Source: Marinobacter sp. AC-23
GTDB lineage: Bacteria; Pseudomonadota; Gammaproteobacteria; Pseudomonadales; Oleiphilaceae
Direction of reading: 5' to 3'
DNA: 37,695 nt
NCBI RefSeq assembly: GCF_001858325.1
Contig: NZ_MBPP01000040.1
Coordinates: 1 to 37,695, forward strand
The notes beneath the pieces were generated by a model. It ran no database searches and was not told the origin of the DNA. It was given only the letters and a program-made list of their open reading frames with translations. Of this stretch, positions 1 through 9,057 are shown one piece after another. Position 1 is the stretch's first letter. Each line of letters starts with the position of its first letter. The position numbers were made by a program, and so were the translations under genes.

Positions 1-283
<283 letters not shown>

Positions 284-365
284 TATAACACCCAAGACAA
301 TTGCGGATATCGCAACGAAAAAATCAAATCACAGCTCTATCTCATCCCCCAGTGATCAACCGTTT

Positions 366-484
366 TGTCTGACGACCATAGCGGCTTGGAACCACCTGAT
401 CCCATCTCGAACTCAGAAGTGAAACAGGCCAGCGCCGATGGTAGTGTGGCATTTGCCCATGTGAGAGTAGGTCATCGTCAGACT
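366..484 (+). rRNA. rrf: 5S ribosomal RNA
   Basis: About 119 nt with typical gammaproteobacterial 5S core elements: CGAACTCAGAAGTGAAAC and GCCGATGGTAGTGTGG. The two ends, GTCTGACGA near 367 and TCGTCAGAC near 475, form the closing helix I, which fixes the limits to within a base or two. It follows 23S in the usual 16S-23S-5S order and is followed by a strong terminator. Confidence 0.96.
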
Positions 485-494
485 CTTAATTACG

Positions 495-531
495 AAAGCC
501 CCGATAGCTTATGCTACCGGGGCTTTTTTTT
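495..531 (+). terminator. Intrinsic terminator of the rRNA operon
   Basis: A 14-bp stem, AAAGCCCCGATAGC pairing with GCTACCGGGGCTTT with one mismatch and a TTAT loop, is followed by eight T residues. It lies 10 nt after 5S, the expected place for the end of an rrn transcript. Confidence 0.93.
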
Positions 532-558
532 GCCTCAAATTTAACCTGGAGTGGATTG

Positions 559-593
559 GGAGCACTGCTCCTTATACTTCCCGGTGATATACT
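559..593 (+). promoter_or_regulatory. Candidate leuA promoter (extended -10) with 13-bp palindrome
   Basis: An extended -10 element, TG-A-TATACT, is at 585-593. There is no good -35 at 17-bp spacing, which extended -10 promoters tolerate. A second TATACT is at 573-578. Between the rrn terminator and these boxes lies a perfect palindrome, GGAGCACTGCTCC (559-571), in the -35/spacer zone where a repressor or activator could bind. Transcription would start near 600, about 30 nt before leuA. Promoter assignment is by motif only. Confidence 0.5.
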
Positions 594-629
594 GCGGGCA
601 TCAAATCAAACGCGATATGGAGCACGTCA

Positions 630-2180
630 ATGTCCGGCAACGATCATCTGGTCATATTTGATACGACTCTCCGGGATGGTGAGCAAAGCCCCGGTGCCAC
701 CATGAACAAGGCCGAGAAGCTTCGGATCGCCAAGATTCTTGAAAAGCTTCGTGTGGATGTCATAGAAGCCGGCTTCGCGATTGCAAGCCAGGGCGACTTT
801 GATGCGATTAAGTCGATTGCTGAAACGATCAAAGAATCAACGATCTGCAGTCTTGCGCGCGCTTTGGATAAAGATATTGACCGTGCAGCAGAAGCTATTC
901 GCCCGGCCGAGCGAGGGCGTATACATACGTTCATTGCTACTTCCCCCATCCATATGAAGCACAAGCTGCAAATGCAGCCAGATGAAGTGGTTGAGCAGGC
1001 GGTACGGTCGGTAAAGCGTGCTCGAAGCCATGTGGATGATGTTGAGTTTTCCTGCGAGGACGCCGGCCGCTCGGAATTGGATTTTCTTTGTCGGATCATC
1101 GAAGCTGCAATTGATGCCGGTGCCAATACAATCAATATTCCGGATACAGTTGGCTATGCGATTCCAGAGCAGTTTGCGGAGACCATTCACCAGTTGCTAA
1201 ACCGCATCCCAAATGCAGACAAAGCCATTTTCTCTGTGCATTGTCACAATGACTTAGGGCTTGCCGTGGCAAACTCACTGGCCGCCGTAACCCGTGGTGC
1301 TCGGCAGGTAGAGTGCACAATTAATGGCCTGGGTGAGCGCGCCGGCAATGCGTCTTTGGAAGAGATCGTGATGGCCGTTCGTACTCGACAGGATCTGTTC
1401 AATATTGATACCCGAATAGATAGCCGACATATAGTTCCAGCTTCGCGGCTGGTCTCGACAATTACCGGTTTCCCGGTGCAGCCGAACAAGGCCATTGTGG
1501 GGGCAAATGCTTTTGCCCATGAGTCCGGGATCCACCAGGATGGCGTACTTAAGCATCGCGAAACCTATGAGATTATGCGCGCGGAAGACGTCGGCTGGCA
1601 CACAAACAGCTTGGTGCTGGGCAAGCACTCTGGCCGCAATGCCTTCCGTACCAGGTTGCTGGAGCTAGGCATTCAGTTTGAAACGGAAACCGAGCTGAAC
1701 GAAGCCTTTACCCGGTTCAAGGCACTGGCCGATCTGAAGCATGAGATTTTTGACGAAGACCTGCAGGCTATTGCCAGTGACACCCGGCAGAAGGACGAAG
1801 AGGGTCGTTACGGTCTAGTTTGTCTTCAGGTCTGCTCGGAAACCGGCGTAACACCGAGGGCAGTTCTGACGTTAACGATGGAGGGAAAAGAGCATAAAGT
1901 AGAGGCAGAGGGCAGCGGCCCGGTAGATGCGACGTTCAAAGCCATTGAATCAATGGTTGATTCTGGCTGTAACTTGCAGCTTTACTCAGTGAACAGCATT
2001 ACCAGCGGCACTGATTCTCAGGGTGAGGTGACGGTTCGGCTGGAGCGAGGAGGGCGTATTGTAAATGGCGTAGGCGCAGATACAGATATTATAATTGCCT
2101 CTGCTAAGGCCTACATTGAAGCCCTTAACCTGATCAGCCGCGGTGGTATCCGTCAACACCCACAGGTAGCGGATGTTTGA
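630..2180 (+). CDS. leuA: 2-isopropylmalate synthase
   Basis: Condenses acetyl-CoA with 2-oxoisovalerate to 2-isopropylmalate, the first committed step of leucine synthesis, in the cytoplasm. The 516-residue product matches the usual length (E. coli 523). The N-terminal TIM barrel carries [12 protein letters not shown] (11-22), with the metal and substrate residues of this family, and HCHND with metal-binding His204 and His206. The linker motif HESGIHQDG and a C-terminal LeuA allosteric domain (about 390-510), the leucine feedback site, are present; this domain and the overall match favour LeuA over the related homocitrate or citramalate synthases. ATG at 630 has GGAG at 619-622. It follows an rRNA operon and abuts the next gene with no gap, so leuA probably leads a leuA-holD-rimI transcript. 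No leucine-rich leader peptide is seen upstream. Confidence 0.95.
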   Translation: MSGNDHLVIFDTTLRDGEQSPGATMNKAEKLRIAKILEKLRVDVIEAGFAIASQGDFDAIKSIAETIKESTICSLARALDKDIDRAAEAIRPAERGRIHTFIATSPIHMKHKLQMQPDEVVEQAVRSVKRARSHVDDVEFSCEDAGRSELDFLCRIIEAAIDAGANTINIPDTVGYAIPEQFAETIHQLLNRIPNADKAIFSVHCHNDLGLAVANSLAAVTRGARQVECTINGLGERAGNASLEEIVMAVRTRQDLFNIDTRIDSRHIVPASRLVSTITGFPVQPNKAIVGANAFAHESGIHQDGVLKHRETYEIMRAEDVGWHTNSLVLGKHSGRNAFRTRLLELGIQFETETELNEAFTRFKALADLKHEIFDEDLQAIASDTRQKDEEGRYGLVCLQVCSETGVTPRAVLTLTMEGKEHKVEAEGSGPVDATFKAIESMVDSGCNLQLYSVNSITSGTDSQGEVTVRLERGGRIVNGVGADTDIIIASAKAYIEALNLISRGGIRQHPQVADV

Positions 2181-2990
2181 ATGATTCAAACTGAAACACA
2201 GAGGCAGTTCTATCTCGGTGTTGCGGGCATCCGCTTATGGTATGCCCGTGAGCCATTGCCCGGTGCTGCGCCTAGCCCTGAGTTCCAGTTTCCAGAGCCT
2301 GACCAGCTGGAGCACCAGCCTGCGCGCGGAGAAATTCCAGTGGTCGGGCTGCCTGCTAAAGCTAAAACAGCAGCGCTCTCCTCCGACGCTAGTCAGCGAG
2401 GTATCAAACGAATTGCCAGTCTCCAGGCTTTAATGGAGAACAAAAAAGAGCCGGCACCAAACGAGGAGGTACAAGAGCCACAACCTCCTGTGGTTGAAGG
2501 GCTGTTCTCCCAAGTGTCTGAAGGCACCGTGGTGACAGTGCCGGAGTCGCAGGATGGCACTGGTCAGGCGTTAAACTTGAGTATGTGTGTATTTTCTGGC
2601 GACCATTACATCCTTATCGCGCATATATCGAAAGAGGCCAGCCTTCGGCTGCAGGAAACTCTCGCTGCAAATATAATGAAGAGTCTGGGCGAAAAATCAT
2701 TAGGGGTTTCGGAGTGGGTTCAGTGGCCGGTGTTCAATAACCGCCTTGTTCCGGGGAGCTCTTTGGCTGATCTACAATCCGTTATGGCGCAGGTTTTTAA
2801 CGATGCTGGTGCTAAGAAAGTGATTGTTCTGGGCGCATTGGAAGGCGCAAGAACAGGTAGTGGCTGGCTGGTAGAGGCGCTAAAGCGGGCCCCCGATGTT
2901 GAATACGAGCACTCCCTGGCGGAGCTGGCCAGTAACCCGGGCTTGAAACGCTCTTTGTGGCAACTGCTCAAACCTTTGGTCACAGCGTGA
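2181..2990 (+). CDS. holD: HolD-like DNA polymerase III psi subunit (long form)
   Basis: Probable psi subunit, which with chi links the clamp-loader complex to SSB during replication. The 269-residue product would usually be called hypothetical. Two parts resemble E. coli HolD (137 aa). The N-terminus, with a YLGVAGIRLWYAREP-type segment (about 12-26), parallels the HolD LQQLGITQWSLRRP region. The C-terminus has LAELASNPGLKRSLWQLL (about 246-263), parallel to LTDLRANPTARAALWQQI. Between them is a Pro/Glu/Ala-rich, probably disordered stretch (about 45-115). Context supports the call: E. coli also has holD directly before rimI, with prfC and yjjV downstream. Long, cryptic psi proteins are known in pseudomonads. 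ATG follows the leuA stop with no gap, and the end overlaps rimI by one base (TGATG). Moderately sure; a profile search would settle it. Confidence 0.68.
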   Translation: MIQTETQRQFYLGVAGIRLWYAREPLPGAAPSPEFQFPEPDQLEHQPARGEIPVVGLPAKAKTAALSSDASQRGIKRIASLQALMENKKEPAPNEEVQEPQPPVVEGLFSQVSEGTVVTVPESQDGTGQALNLSMCVFSGDHYILIAHISKEASLRLQETLAANIMKSLGEKSLGVSEWVQWPVFNNRLVPGSSLADLQSVMAQVFNDAGAKKVIVLGALEGARTGSGWLVEALKRAPDVEYEHSLAELASNPGLKRSLWQLLKPLVTA

Positions 2991-3478
2991 TGCCTAAGTT
3001 AGAGAGTTTATATGACCCCTCCCAAGACCCTGAGCTGACCGTGCGGCCCTTGGTGCGGGAGGATTTGCCCGAGATACTTGATATTGAACGCCAGTGCCAT
3101 TCTCACCCTTGGACTGAAGGCTTGTTTCTGGATTGCTTCAAACCGAGCTATCGCCTGTGGGGCGCTTGCCTGGGGGATTCGCTGGTCGGGTTTTCAATAG
3201 TGGTTTATATGCTTGATGAGGTGCAACTTCTGAACCTTTGCGCCCACCCGAACGCGCGCGGTCGGGGAATTGGAGGGCACTTGTTGCGACACCTTATTGC
3301 CGAAGCCACTGGCGAGAACATGAATCAGGTAGTTTTGGAGGTTCGGCTGAGCAATAGCGTTGCCAGCAAGCTCTATCGTAAAGAAGGATTTGAGGAAATC
3401 GGCCGTCGCCCCCGATACTACCCAGCTCCTTCGGGGCGCGAAGACGCCAGAGTAATGTCTCTACTCTTAAACCCCTGA
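2990..3478 (+). CDS. rimI: Ribosomal protein S18 alanine N-acetyltransferase RimI
   Basis: GNAT-family acetyltransferase that acetylates the N-terminal alanine of ribosomal protein S18 using acetyl-CoA. The product is 162 aa (E. coli 148). The acetyl-CoA pyrophosphate-binding motif A reads NARGRGIGGHLL in mid-protein, followed by EVRLSNSVASKLYRKEGF, the typical RimI region, and RRPRYYP near the end. The ATG at 2990 overlaps the holD stop as TGATG, which suggests coupled translation; an upstream in-frame GTG at 2957 would overlap holD by 34 nt and is less likely. No clear ribosome binding site precedes it. Confidence 0.92.
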   Translation: MPKLESLYDPSQDPELTVRPLVREDLPEILDIERQCHSHPWTEGLFLDCFKPSYRLWGACLGDSLVGFSIVVYMLDEVQLLNLCAHPNARGRGIGGHLLRHLIAEATGENMNQVVLEVRLSNSVASKLYRKEGFEEIGRRPRYYPAPSGREDARVMSLLLNP

Positions 3479-3493
3479 AGCGTGTCGCTTCTG

Positions 3494-3523
3494 TTCGCGT
3501 AATGACCTCTTAGCCCTTATAAT
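3494..3523 (+). promoter_or_regulatory. Candidate prfC promoter
   Basis: A perfect TATAAT at 3518-3523 is preceded by a weak -35 (TTCGCG, 3494-3499) at 18-bp spacing, in the 87-nt gap between rimI and prfC. The start point would be near 3530, giving a ~35-nt leader. The poor -35 keeps confidence moderate. Confidence 0.45.
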
Positions 3524-3565
3524 GGCTGCCTTTCCCGAACATCTGACGCAGGTTGCTTTTCGACT

Positions 3566-5146
3566 ATGTCTCACCTTTCCCAGGAAGTGGCTAAGCGCCG
3601 CACCTTTGCAATCATCTCTCACCCAGACGCGGGTAAAACCACGATCACCGAAAAGGTTCTCCTGTTCGGGCATGCTTTGCAGAAAGCCGGGACGGTTAAG
3701 GGCAAGAAATCCGGCCAGCATGCCAAATCTGACTGGATGGATATGGAGAAAGAGCGGGGTATATCGGTAACCACGTCTGTGATGCAGTTTCCTTACCGCG
3801 GCACGCTAGTGAACCTGCTGGATACGCCGGGCCACGAGGACTTCTCGGAGGACACATACCGTACATTGACGGCGGTAGACTCGTGCTTGATGGTAATCGA
3901 CAGTGCCAAGGGCGTAGAAGATCGTACCATTAAGCTGATGGAGGTTACCCGCCTCAGGGATACGCCTATCCTCACGTTCATGAACAAGCTCGATCGCGAT
4001 ACCCGTGATCCAGTTGAGCTTATGGACGAGGTGGAAGATGTATTGAAAATCGCCTGTGCGCCTATTACTTGGCCAATCGGGATGGGGAAAAGCTTTAAGG
4101 GTGTCTATCACTTGTTGCGGGATGAGGTGATTCTTTATCAAGGCGGTCATGGACATACTATTCAAGATGTTCGAGTCATTAAAGGGTTGGATAATCCGGA
4201 GCTTGATACCGTTCTTGGTGAGTACGCCAGTGATCTGCGAGGTGAAGTAGAGCTGGTTAAGGGCGCTTCTCACGAATTTGATCAGGAGGCATTTTTGGCG
4301 GGTGAGCTTACCCCCGTGTTTTTTGGCACGGCCTTGGGCAACTTTGGCGTGGACCATATGCTGGATGGTTTGGTTAATTGGGCGCCTAAGCCTCAGCCCC
4401 GTGAAACTGACCTGCGGCTGGTACAGCCTGATGACGAGGGATTCTCGGGCTTTGTGTTCAAAATTCAGGCGAACATGGATCCTCAGCACCGGGACAGAGT
4501 CGCGTTCATGCGCCTTGTGTCTGGCAAATACAAGCAGGGCATGAAGGCTCGCCATGTGAGGATCGGGAAGGACGTGCGTTTTTCTGATGCGTTAACATTT
4601 ATGGCTGGTGATCGTGCGCACGCAGAGGAAGCCTACGCCGGTGACATCATTGGCCTGCACAACCATGGAACGATACAGCTGGGTGACACGTTCACCGCAG
4701 GTGAAGATATGAAATTCACCGGCATTCCCAATTTTGCGCCAGAGCTGTTCCGCCGTATTCGCCTGAAAGACCCTCTTAAAGCGAAGCAGCTCCAGAAGGG
4801 GCTGATTCAGCTTTCAGAGGAAGGAGCTGTGCAGGTCTTCCGACCTCTGCGCAATAACGATTTAATTGTGGGTGCGGTTGGTGTTCTGCAGTTTGATGTG
4901 GTGGTCAGTCGCCTTAAGACTGAGTACAAAGTTGAGGCCGTCTATGAGCCGATCAACGTTGCAACAGCGCGCTGGGTAACCTGTGCCGATGCTCGAAAGC
5001 TGGACGAGTTTGAGCGCAAGAATAACGACAATCTGGCGCTTGACGGCGGGGATCGTCTGGCATATATCGCGCCGACCATGGTAAATCTTAATCTGGCTCA
5101 AGAGCGCTATCCAGACGTCGAGTTCCATAAAACCCGGGAGCACTGA
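3566..5146 (+). CDS. prfC: Peptide chain release factor 3
   Basis: Class II release factor GTPase that removes RF1 and RF2 from the ribosome after peptide release. The 526-residue product is nearly collinear with E. coli RF3 (529 aa). G-domain motifs are visible: SHPDAGKTT (18-26, G1, Lys24), the G3 motif DTPGHEDF and the G4 motif NKLDRD. Elongation-factor-type domains follow, and the end [12 protein letters not shown] matches the conserved RF3 terminus. Start ATG 3566 gives [14 protein letters not shown], aligned with the E. coli N-terminus; the upstream SD is weak. The following tatD-type gene starts 4 nt after the stop. Confidence 0.98.
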   Translation: MSHLSQEVAKRRTFAIISHPDAGKTTITEKVLLFGHALQKAGTVKGKKSGQHAKSDWMDMEKERGISVTTSVMQFPYRGTLVNLLDTPGHEDFSEDTYRTLTAVDSCLMVIDSAKGVEDRTIKLMEVTRLRDTPILTFMNKLDRDTRDPVELMDEVEDVLKIACAPITWPIGMGKSFKGVYHLLRDEVILYQGGHGHTIQDVRVIKGLDNPELDTVLGEYASDLRGEVELVKGASHEFDQEAFLAGELTPVFFGTALGNFGVDHMLDGLVNWAPKPQPRETDLRLVQPDDEGFSGFVFKIQANMDPQHRDRVAFMRLVSGKYKQGMKARHVRIGKDVRFSDALTFMAGDRAHAEEAYAGDIIGLHNHGTIQLGDTFTAGEDMKFTGIPNFAPELFRRIRLKDPLKAKQLQKGLIQLSEEGAVQVFRPLRNNDLIVGAVGVLQFDVVVSRLKTEYKVEAVYEPINVATARWVTCADARKLDEFERKNNDNLALDGGDRLAYIAPTMVNLNLAQERYPDVEFHKTREH

Positions 5147-5150
5147 TGCT

Positions 5151-5942
5151 GTGGCAGTCGAGGCTGAATTGAAGCTGGTTGATGCCCACTGCCACTTTGA
5201 TTTCCCTAGGTTTGATGGGTGCAGGCTCAGTGAACTTGATGCCGCTTCGAGTAACGGTATTGTTGGATTGGTCATTCCGGGAGTGCGCCGCCCGGATTGG
5301 GGGCGGGTCCGGGATACGGCACTGGCGCATTCTGGCTTGTATTATTGTCTCGGTATTCACCCGTGGTTTGTTGGAGCGCATTCCACAGGGGATTTGGAGA
5401 GCCTTGAGCAAATTCTTAGTACACGGCCCGAACGTTGTGTTGCTGTAGGTGAGTGTGGGTTGGATCGTTTGCGTGGCGATCTGAAGGCTCAGCACCCTTG
5501 GTTTGAAGCCCAGGTTGACTTGGCATCGAGGCTCAAATTCCCTCTGATCATTCATTCGGTGAAAGCCCACGACGAGATTCATGCCGTGTTGAGGCGCAAA
5601 GGGTGGGCGGGCAGTGCTCTTGTGCACGGGTTTTCTGGTAGCTACCAGCAAGCCACGAAGCTGGTTGATCAAGGATGTTTTATTGGTGTGGGCGGTGTTA
5701 TTACCCACGCCCGCGCCCGTAAAACCCGGGATACCGTTGCACGCTTGCCGTTGGAATCTCTTGTGCTCGAAACCGATGCGCCAGACATGGCGCCAGAAGG
5801 TGTTGATGCGGGCGCTAATTCCCCGGTTTACCTTCGCAGAATTCTTGAGTGCCTCTCAGAAATACGGGGCGAGCCCTTGGATTATCTGGCCTCTGTTGTA
5901 TTTTCCAATACGCGACGGTTATACGGCCAATCTTTATGGTGA
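5151..5942 (+). CDS. yjjV: TatD-family metal-dependent hydrolase (YjjV-like)
   Basis: Predicted metal-dependent hydrolase of the TatD family; members are DNases or phosphoesterases, and the cellular role of YjjV itself is poorly defined. The 263-residue amidohydrolase-fold barrel has the metal ligands in order: DAHCHFDF (His13, His15), VAVGECGLD (Glu), IIHSVKAHDE (His), VHGFSGS (His) and LETDAPDM (Asp). The pattern resembles E. coli YjjV more than TatD, and YjjV lies near prfC in E. coli too. Start is GTG at 5151, 4 nt after prfC; the ATG at 5144 is in another frame that closes within nine codons. It is probably cotranscribed with prfC. Confidence 0.9.
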   Translation: MAVEAELKLVDAHCHFDFPRFDGCRLSELDAASSNGIVGLVIPGVRRPDWGRVRDTALAHSGLYYCLGIHPWFVGAHSTGDLESLEQILSTRPERCVAVGECGLDRLRGDLKAQHPWFEAQVDLASRLKFPLIIHSVKAHDEIHAVLRRKGWAGSALVHGFSGSYQQATKLVDQGCFIGVGGVITHARARKTRDTVARLPLESLVLETDAPDMAPEGVDAGANSPVYLRRILECLSEIRGEPLDYLASVVFSNTRRLYGQSLW

Positions 5943-5973
5943 TAACTGGGCAATAAAACAATGCAAGGTGGGG

Positions 5974-6002
5974 TTGGTTTTCAATAATCGTTCGAGTATA
6001 CT
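5974..6002 (+). promoter_or_regulatory. rplM-rpsI promoter
   Basis: A good sigma-70 promoter: -35 TTGGTT (5974-5979), 17-bp spacer, -10 TATACT (5997-6002). It begins 32 nt after the tatD-type gene. Transcription from about 6009 would give a leader of roughly 145 nt before rplM, long enough to hold a structured leader for the autogenous control known for this operon in E. coli. I did not resolve a specific leader fold. Confidence 0.7.
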
Positions 6003-6154
6003 TCGCGCCCTGGCTTTTCAAGGCGATGTCACTATCTCAGCCCCGAATAGTGTCACTGCCGATCAATATACAGGTACAGAATCTCCTCCGGGTGTACTAC
6101 ACTTTCCGGTGGCGGTTTTTAACGTTTCTATTTATAGCGTTCAAGGCGGAATCA

Positions 6155-6583
6155 ATGAAGACTCTGAGTGCGAAACCAGAAGCCGTAAAACGTGACTGGT
6201 ACGTTGTAGACGCAGCCGGCAAGACGCTGGGTCGTCTGTCAACAGAAATCGCCCGTCGTCTGCGGGGCAAGCATAAGCCTGAGTACACCCCTCACGTAGA
6301 CACTGGCGATTACATTGTTGTTATCAATGCGGGCCAGGTGCGGGTTACCGGCAAAAAAGCATCTGACAAGATGTACTACAGCCATACCGGCTTTCCGGGT
6401 GGGATCAAATCCATCAGCTTTGAGAAGTTGGTTGATAAGGCGCCTGAGCAAGTTATTCAGAAGTCTGTCAAAGGTATGCTTCCGAAAGGCCCGCTTGGTC
6501 GCGCCATGTTCAAGAAGCTGAAAATCTATGCTGGCACTGAGCATCCTCATACAGCCCAGCAGCCCAAAGAACTCGATATTTAA
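6155..6583 (+). CDS. rplM: 50S ribosomal protein L13
   Basis: Early-assembly protein of the large ribosomal subunit. The 142-residue product has the same length as E. coli L13. It opens [20 protein letters not shown] and carries the family signature [21 protein letters not shown] near the C-terminus. The frame stays open upstream to 6026, but only ATG 6155 gives the family N-terminus, and AAGGCGGA lies just before it. rpsI follows after 12 nt with its own AAGGCGGA-type SD, the conserved rplM-rpsI operon. Confidence 0.98.
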   Translation: MKTLSAKPEAVKRDWYVVDAAGKTLGRLSTEIARRLRGKHKPEYTPHVDTGDYIVVINAGQVRVTGKKASDKMYYSHTGFPGGIKSISFEKLVDKAPEQVIQKSVKGMLPKGPLGRAMFKKLKIYAGTEHPHTAQQPKELDI

Positions 6584-6595
6584 CGGAAGGCGGAT

Positions 6596-6988
6596 ATGTC
6601 TGTAGCACAAAATTACGGTACTGGTCGCCGCAAGACGTCCACGGCTCGGGTGTTTATCAAGCCGGGAAGCGGTAATATTGCAATCAACGGTCGCTCAATC
6701 GAAGAATTCTTCGGTCGTGAGACTCTTCGTATGATCGTGCGCCAGCCTCTGGTTGTTGCTGATTCTGCGGATCGTTTTGATATCAACATCACCGTTAAAG
6801 GTGGTGGCAGCAGTGGTCAGGCAGGCGCTATTCGTCACGGCCTGACTCGTGCGCTGATGGATTACGATGAGGCTCTGCGTCCGGCTATGCGTCAAGCGGG
6901 TTACGTAACCCGTGATGCTCGTGCAGTCGAGCGTAAGAAAGTTGGTCTGCGTAAGGCGCGTAAGCGTCCTCAGTTCTCCAAGCGTTAA
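6596..6988 (+). CDS. rpsI: 30S ribosomal protein S9
   Basis: Small-subunit protein whose C-terminal tail reaches the P-site tRNA. 130 residues, the same length as E. coli S9. Typical features are [19 protein letters not shown] at the N-terminus, [15 protein letters not shown] in the middle and the basic tail [11 protein letters not shown]. The SD GGAAGGCGG is placed before ATG 6596. It is the last gene of the operon and is followed by an intrinsic terminator. Confidence 0.98.
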   Translation: MSVAQNYGTGRRKTSTARVFIKPGSGNIAINGRSIEEFFGRETLRMIVRQPLVVADSADRFDINITVKGGGSSGQAGAIRHGLTRALMDYDEALRPAMRQAGYVTRDARAVERKKVGLRKARKRPQFSKR

Positions 6989-7009
6989 GTTTCGCTGGAG
7001 CAGATCTCG

Positions 7010-7040
7010 AAAAAACCCGGCTATTTGGTCGGGTTTTTTT
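7010..7040 (+). terminator. Intrinsic terminator after rpsI
   Basis: Stem AAAAACCCG/CGGGTTTTT around a short loop, ending in a run of seven T, 21 nt after the rpsI stop. It closes the ribosomal protein operon before petABC. Confidence 0.9.
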
Positions 7041-7107
7041 GTTTCAGGGTCAACGACATTCAAATTGATCTGGGGCACAGAGCAGGCTCTAGCGGCGGCT
7101 TTCCGAC

Positions 7108-7151
7108 TTGTAAGGACATGGTAATTTCATTACTATTTGGTCGCTTATAAT
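7108..7151 (+). promoter_or_regulatory. Candidate petABC promoter region
   Basis: Two overlapping possibilities lie upstream of petA. One is TTGTAA (7108-7113), 17 bp, TACTAT (7131-7136). The other is a perfect TATAAT at 7146-7151 without a recognisable -35. Either would give a leader of 70-90 nt. The region after the rpsI terminator must contain the start for the bc1 operon, but which box is used cannot be decided by eye. Confidence 0.4.
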
Positions 7152-7231
7152 TTTGGGTTGAGAAGTTCTTTTTGATGCGCACTGCCGGCTTTCTGGCGGG
7201 CTGTGACATCGCCTGATGGGAGAAAACCATA

Positions 7232-7825
7232 ATGAATAATGGCGACGTGAGCCAAGGTCGACGCCGATTTCTGATCGGCGCTACGGCTGCGGTCGGTGGA
7301 GTCGGCGTCGTCGGTGCGGCAGTTCCTTTCGTGGCATCCTGGAATCCCAGTGCCAAAGCGGAGGCGGCTGGTGCGCCGGTAACCGTCAATATCAGTAAGA
7401 TTGAACCGGGACAGCAGGTCACCGTTGCGTGGCGGGGAATGCCGGTCTGGCTAATTCGCCGCACAGAGGAAATGGTGAGCAATATAGAAAAGCTCAACGA
7501 CAAGGTGAAGGATCCCCAGTCTGAAGCCCCGCAGCAGCCGCCATACATTCACGGCATACTGCGTTCGCTGAAGCCCGAGATGGCAGTTCTTGTCGGTCTG
7601 TGCACGCACCTGGGTTGCGTGCCGACTTATCGTCCGGAAGTAGCTCCGGCAGACTTGGGTGATGAGTGGCTTGGCGGGTTGTTCTGTCCTTGTCATGGAT
7701 CCCGCTACGATATGGCAGGGCGGGTCTATACTGCGCAGCCTGCTCCGTTGAATTTGCAGGTTCCGCCTTATCGTTACGACGATGATGAGACTCTCACCAT
7801 TGGTCTTGATCCGGAGGCAGCGTAA
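7232..7825 (+). CDS. petA: Ubiquinol-cytochrome c reductase Rieske iron-sulfur subunit
   Basis: The [2Fe-2S] subunit of cytochrome bc1; it takes an electron from ubiquinol at the Qo site and passes it to cytochrome c1 on the periplasmic side of the inner membrane. 197 residues. The N-terminus has a twin-arginine-type signal/anchor (GRRRFLIGATAAVGG, about 9-23, then hydrophobic). Cluster motifs are CTHLGC (124-129) and CPCHGS (152-157): Cys124, His126, Cys152 and His155 are the expected ligands and Cys129-Cys154 the disulfide. ATG 7232 is preceded by GGGAG. It overlaps petB by one base (TAATG). Confidence 0.97.
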   Translation: MNNGDVSQGRRRFLIGATAAVGGVGVVGAAVPFVASWNPSAKAEAAGAPVTVNISKIEPGQQVTVAWRGMPVWLIRRTEEMVSNIEKLNDKVKDPQSEAPQQPPYIHGILRSLKPEMAVLVGLCTHLGCVPTYRPEVAPADLGDEWLGGLFCPCHGSRYDMAGRVYTAQPAPLNLQVPPYRYDDDETLTIGLDPEAA

Positions 7826-9057
7826 TGCGAAAGCTTCTTAATTGGGTAGACGAGCGTCTACCAGTTGTTGATGCCTGGAATAATCACCTGGCAAAATACT
7901 ACGCGCCGAAAAACTTCAACTTTTGGTATTTTTTCGGTTCTCTGGCAATGCTTGTACTGGTCAACCAGCTGGTGACAGGTATCTGGCTTACCATGAGTTA
8001 CAACCCGACAGGTGAGGGTGCCTTCGCTTCCGTTGAGTACATCATGCGTGATGTACAGTGGGGTTGGCTCTTGCGCTACCTGCACTCCACGGGTGCCTCG
8101 GCCTTTTTCATTGTGGTTTATCTCCATATGTTTCGGGGCCTCATGTACGGTTCCTATCAGAAGCCTCGCGAGCTGATCTGGCTATTTGGCATGCTGATAT
8201 ACTTGGTGCTGATGGCGGAAGCTTTCATGGGTTATCTGCTGCCTTGGGGGCAGATGTCCTACTGGGGTGCGCAGGTTATTGTGAACCTGTTTGGTGCCAT
8301 TCCGGTGATCGGTGAGGATTTGTCTTTGTGGATTCGTGGTGATTACCTGATCTCGGGTATTACCCTTAACCGCTTCTTTGCTTTGCATGTGGTTGCTCTT
8401 CCCATTGTTTTGCTTGGTCTTGTTGTTCTGCACATTCTTGCTTTGCATGAAGTAGGGTCCAACAACCCAGATGGTATCGATATCAAGAAGAACAAGGACG
8501 AGAACGGTATCCCAAAAGATGGTATTCCGTTCCATCCTTACTACTCAGTGCACGACCTTGTGGGCGTTGCAGTATTCTTCTTCATATTCTTTATTGTGGT
8601 GTTTTTCTTCCCTGAAATGGGCGGCATGTTCATTGAAAAGCCGAACTTCGAACCTGCAAATGCTCTGAAAACACCAGAACATATAGCGCCTGTTTGGTAC
8701 TTCACACCGTTCTACGCCATGTTGCGTGCGGTAACGGTGGATCTATTCGGCCTGCCTGCGAAGTTTTGGGGTGTGGTTGTGATGGGTGGTGCCATTGCGA
8801 TTCTGTTTGTTCTGCCGTGGTTGGACAAAAGCCCTGTGCGCTCTATTCGCTACAAAGGCTGGTTGAGCAAAATTGCACTTGCGTTGTTCGCAGTGAGCTT
8901 CGTTATTCTCGGGTACCTTGGTCTTGTACCAACCACTGAGGGGCGCACCACCGTTGCCCAGATTTTAACAGTGGTGTATTTCCTTTACTTCATTCTGATG
9001 CCGTTCTATACGCGCATGGAGAAAACCAAGCCAGTACCAGAGAGGGTGACAGGATAA
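7825..9057 (+). CDS. petB: Cytochrome b of the bc1 complex
   Basis: Integral membrane subunit holding hemes bL and bH and both quinone sites. 410 residues with multiple hydrophobic helices. Heme-ligand His pairs lie in the helix containing LHSTGASAFFIVVYLHMF and in the one containing ALHVVALP and LHILALHE. The Qo-site motif reads PVWY (in APVWYFTPFYAMLRAV) instead of the PEWY of mitochondria and alphaproteobacteria; this is the form I recall for several gammaproteobacteria. The protein has the full-length b-type C-terminal part (not split as in b6f). It is joined to petA and petC by one-base overlaps. Confidence 0.97.
   Translation: MRKLLNWVDERLPVVDAWNNHLAKYYAPKNFNFWYFFGSLAMLVLVNQLVTGIWLTMSYNPTGEGAFASVEYIMRDVQWGWLLRYLHSTGASAFFIVVYLHMFRGLMYGSYQKPRELIWLFGMLIYLVLMAEAFMGYLLPWGQMSYWGAQVIVNLFGAIPVIGEDLSLWIRGDYLISGITLNRFFALHVVALPIVLLGLVVLHILALHEVGSNNPDGIDIKKNKDENGIPKDGIPFHPYYSVHDLVGVAVFFFIFFIVVFFFPEMGGMFIEKPNFEPANALKTPEHIAPVWYFTPFYAMLRAVTVDLFGLPAKFWGVVVMGGAIAILFVLPWLDKSPVRSIRYKGWLSKIALALFAVSFVILGYLGLVPTTEGRTTVAQILTVVYFLYFILMPFYTRMEKTKPVPERVTG

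Noticed and set aside
284..365. Possible tRNA in the 23S-5S spacer
   Set aside because: Only 82 nt, with no cloverleaf, T-arm motif or CCA end.
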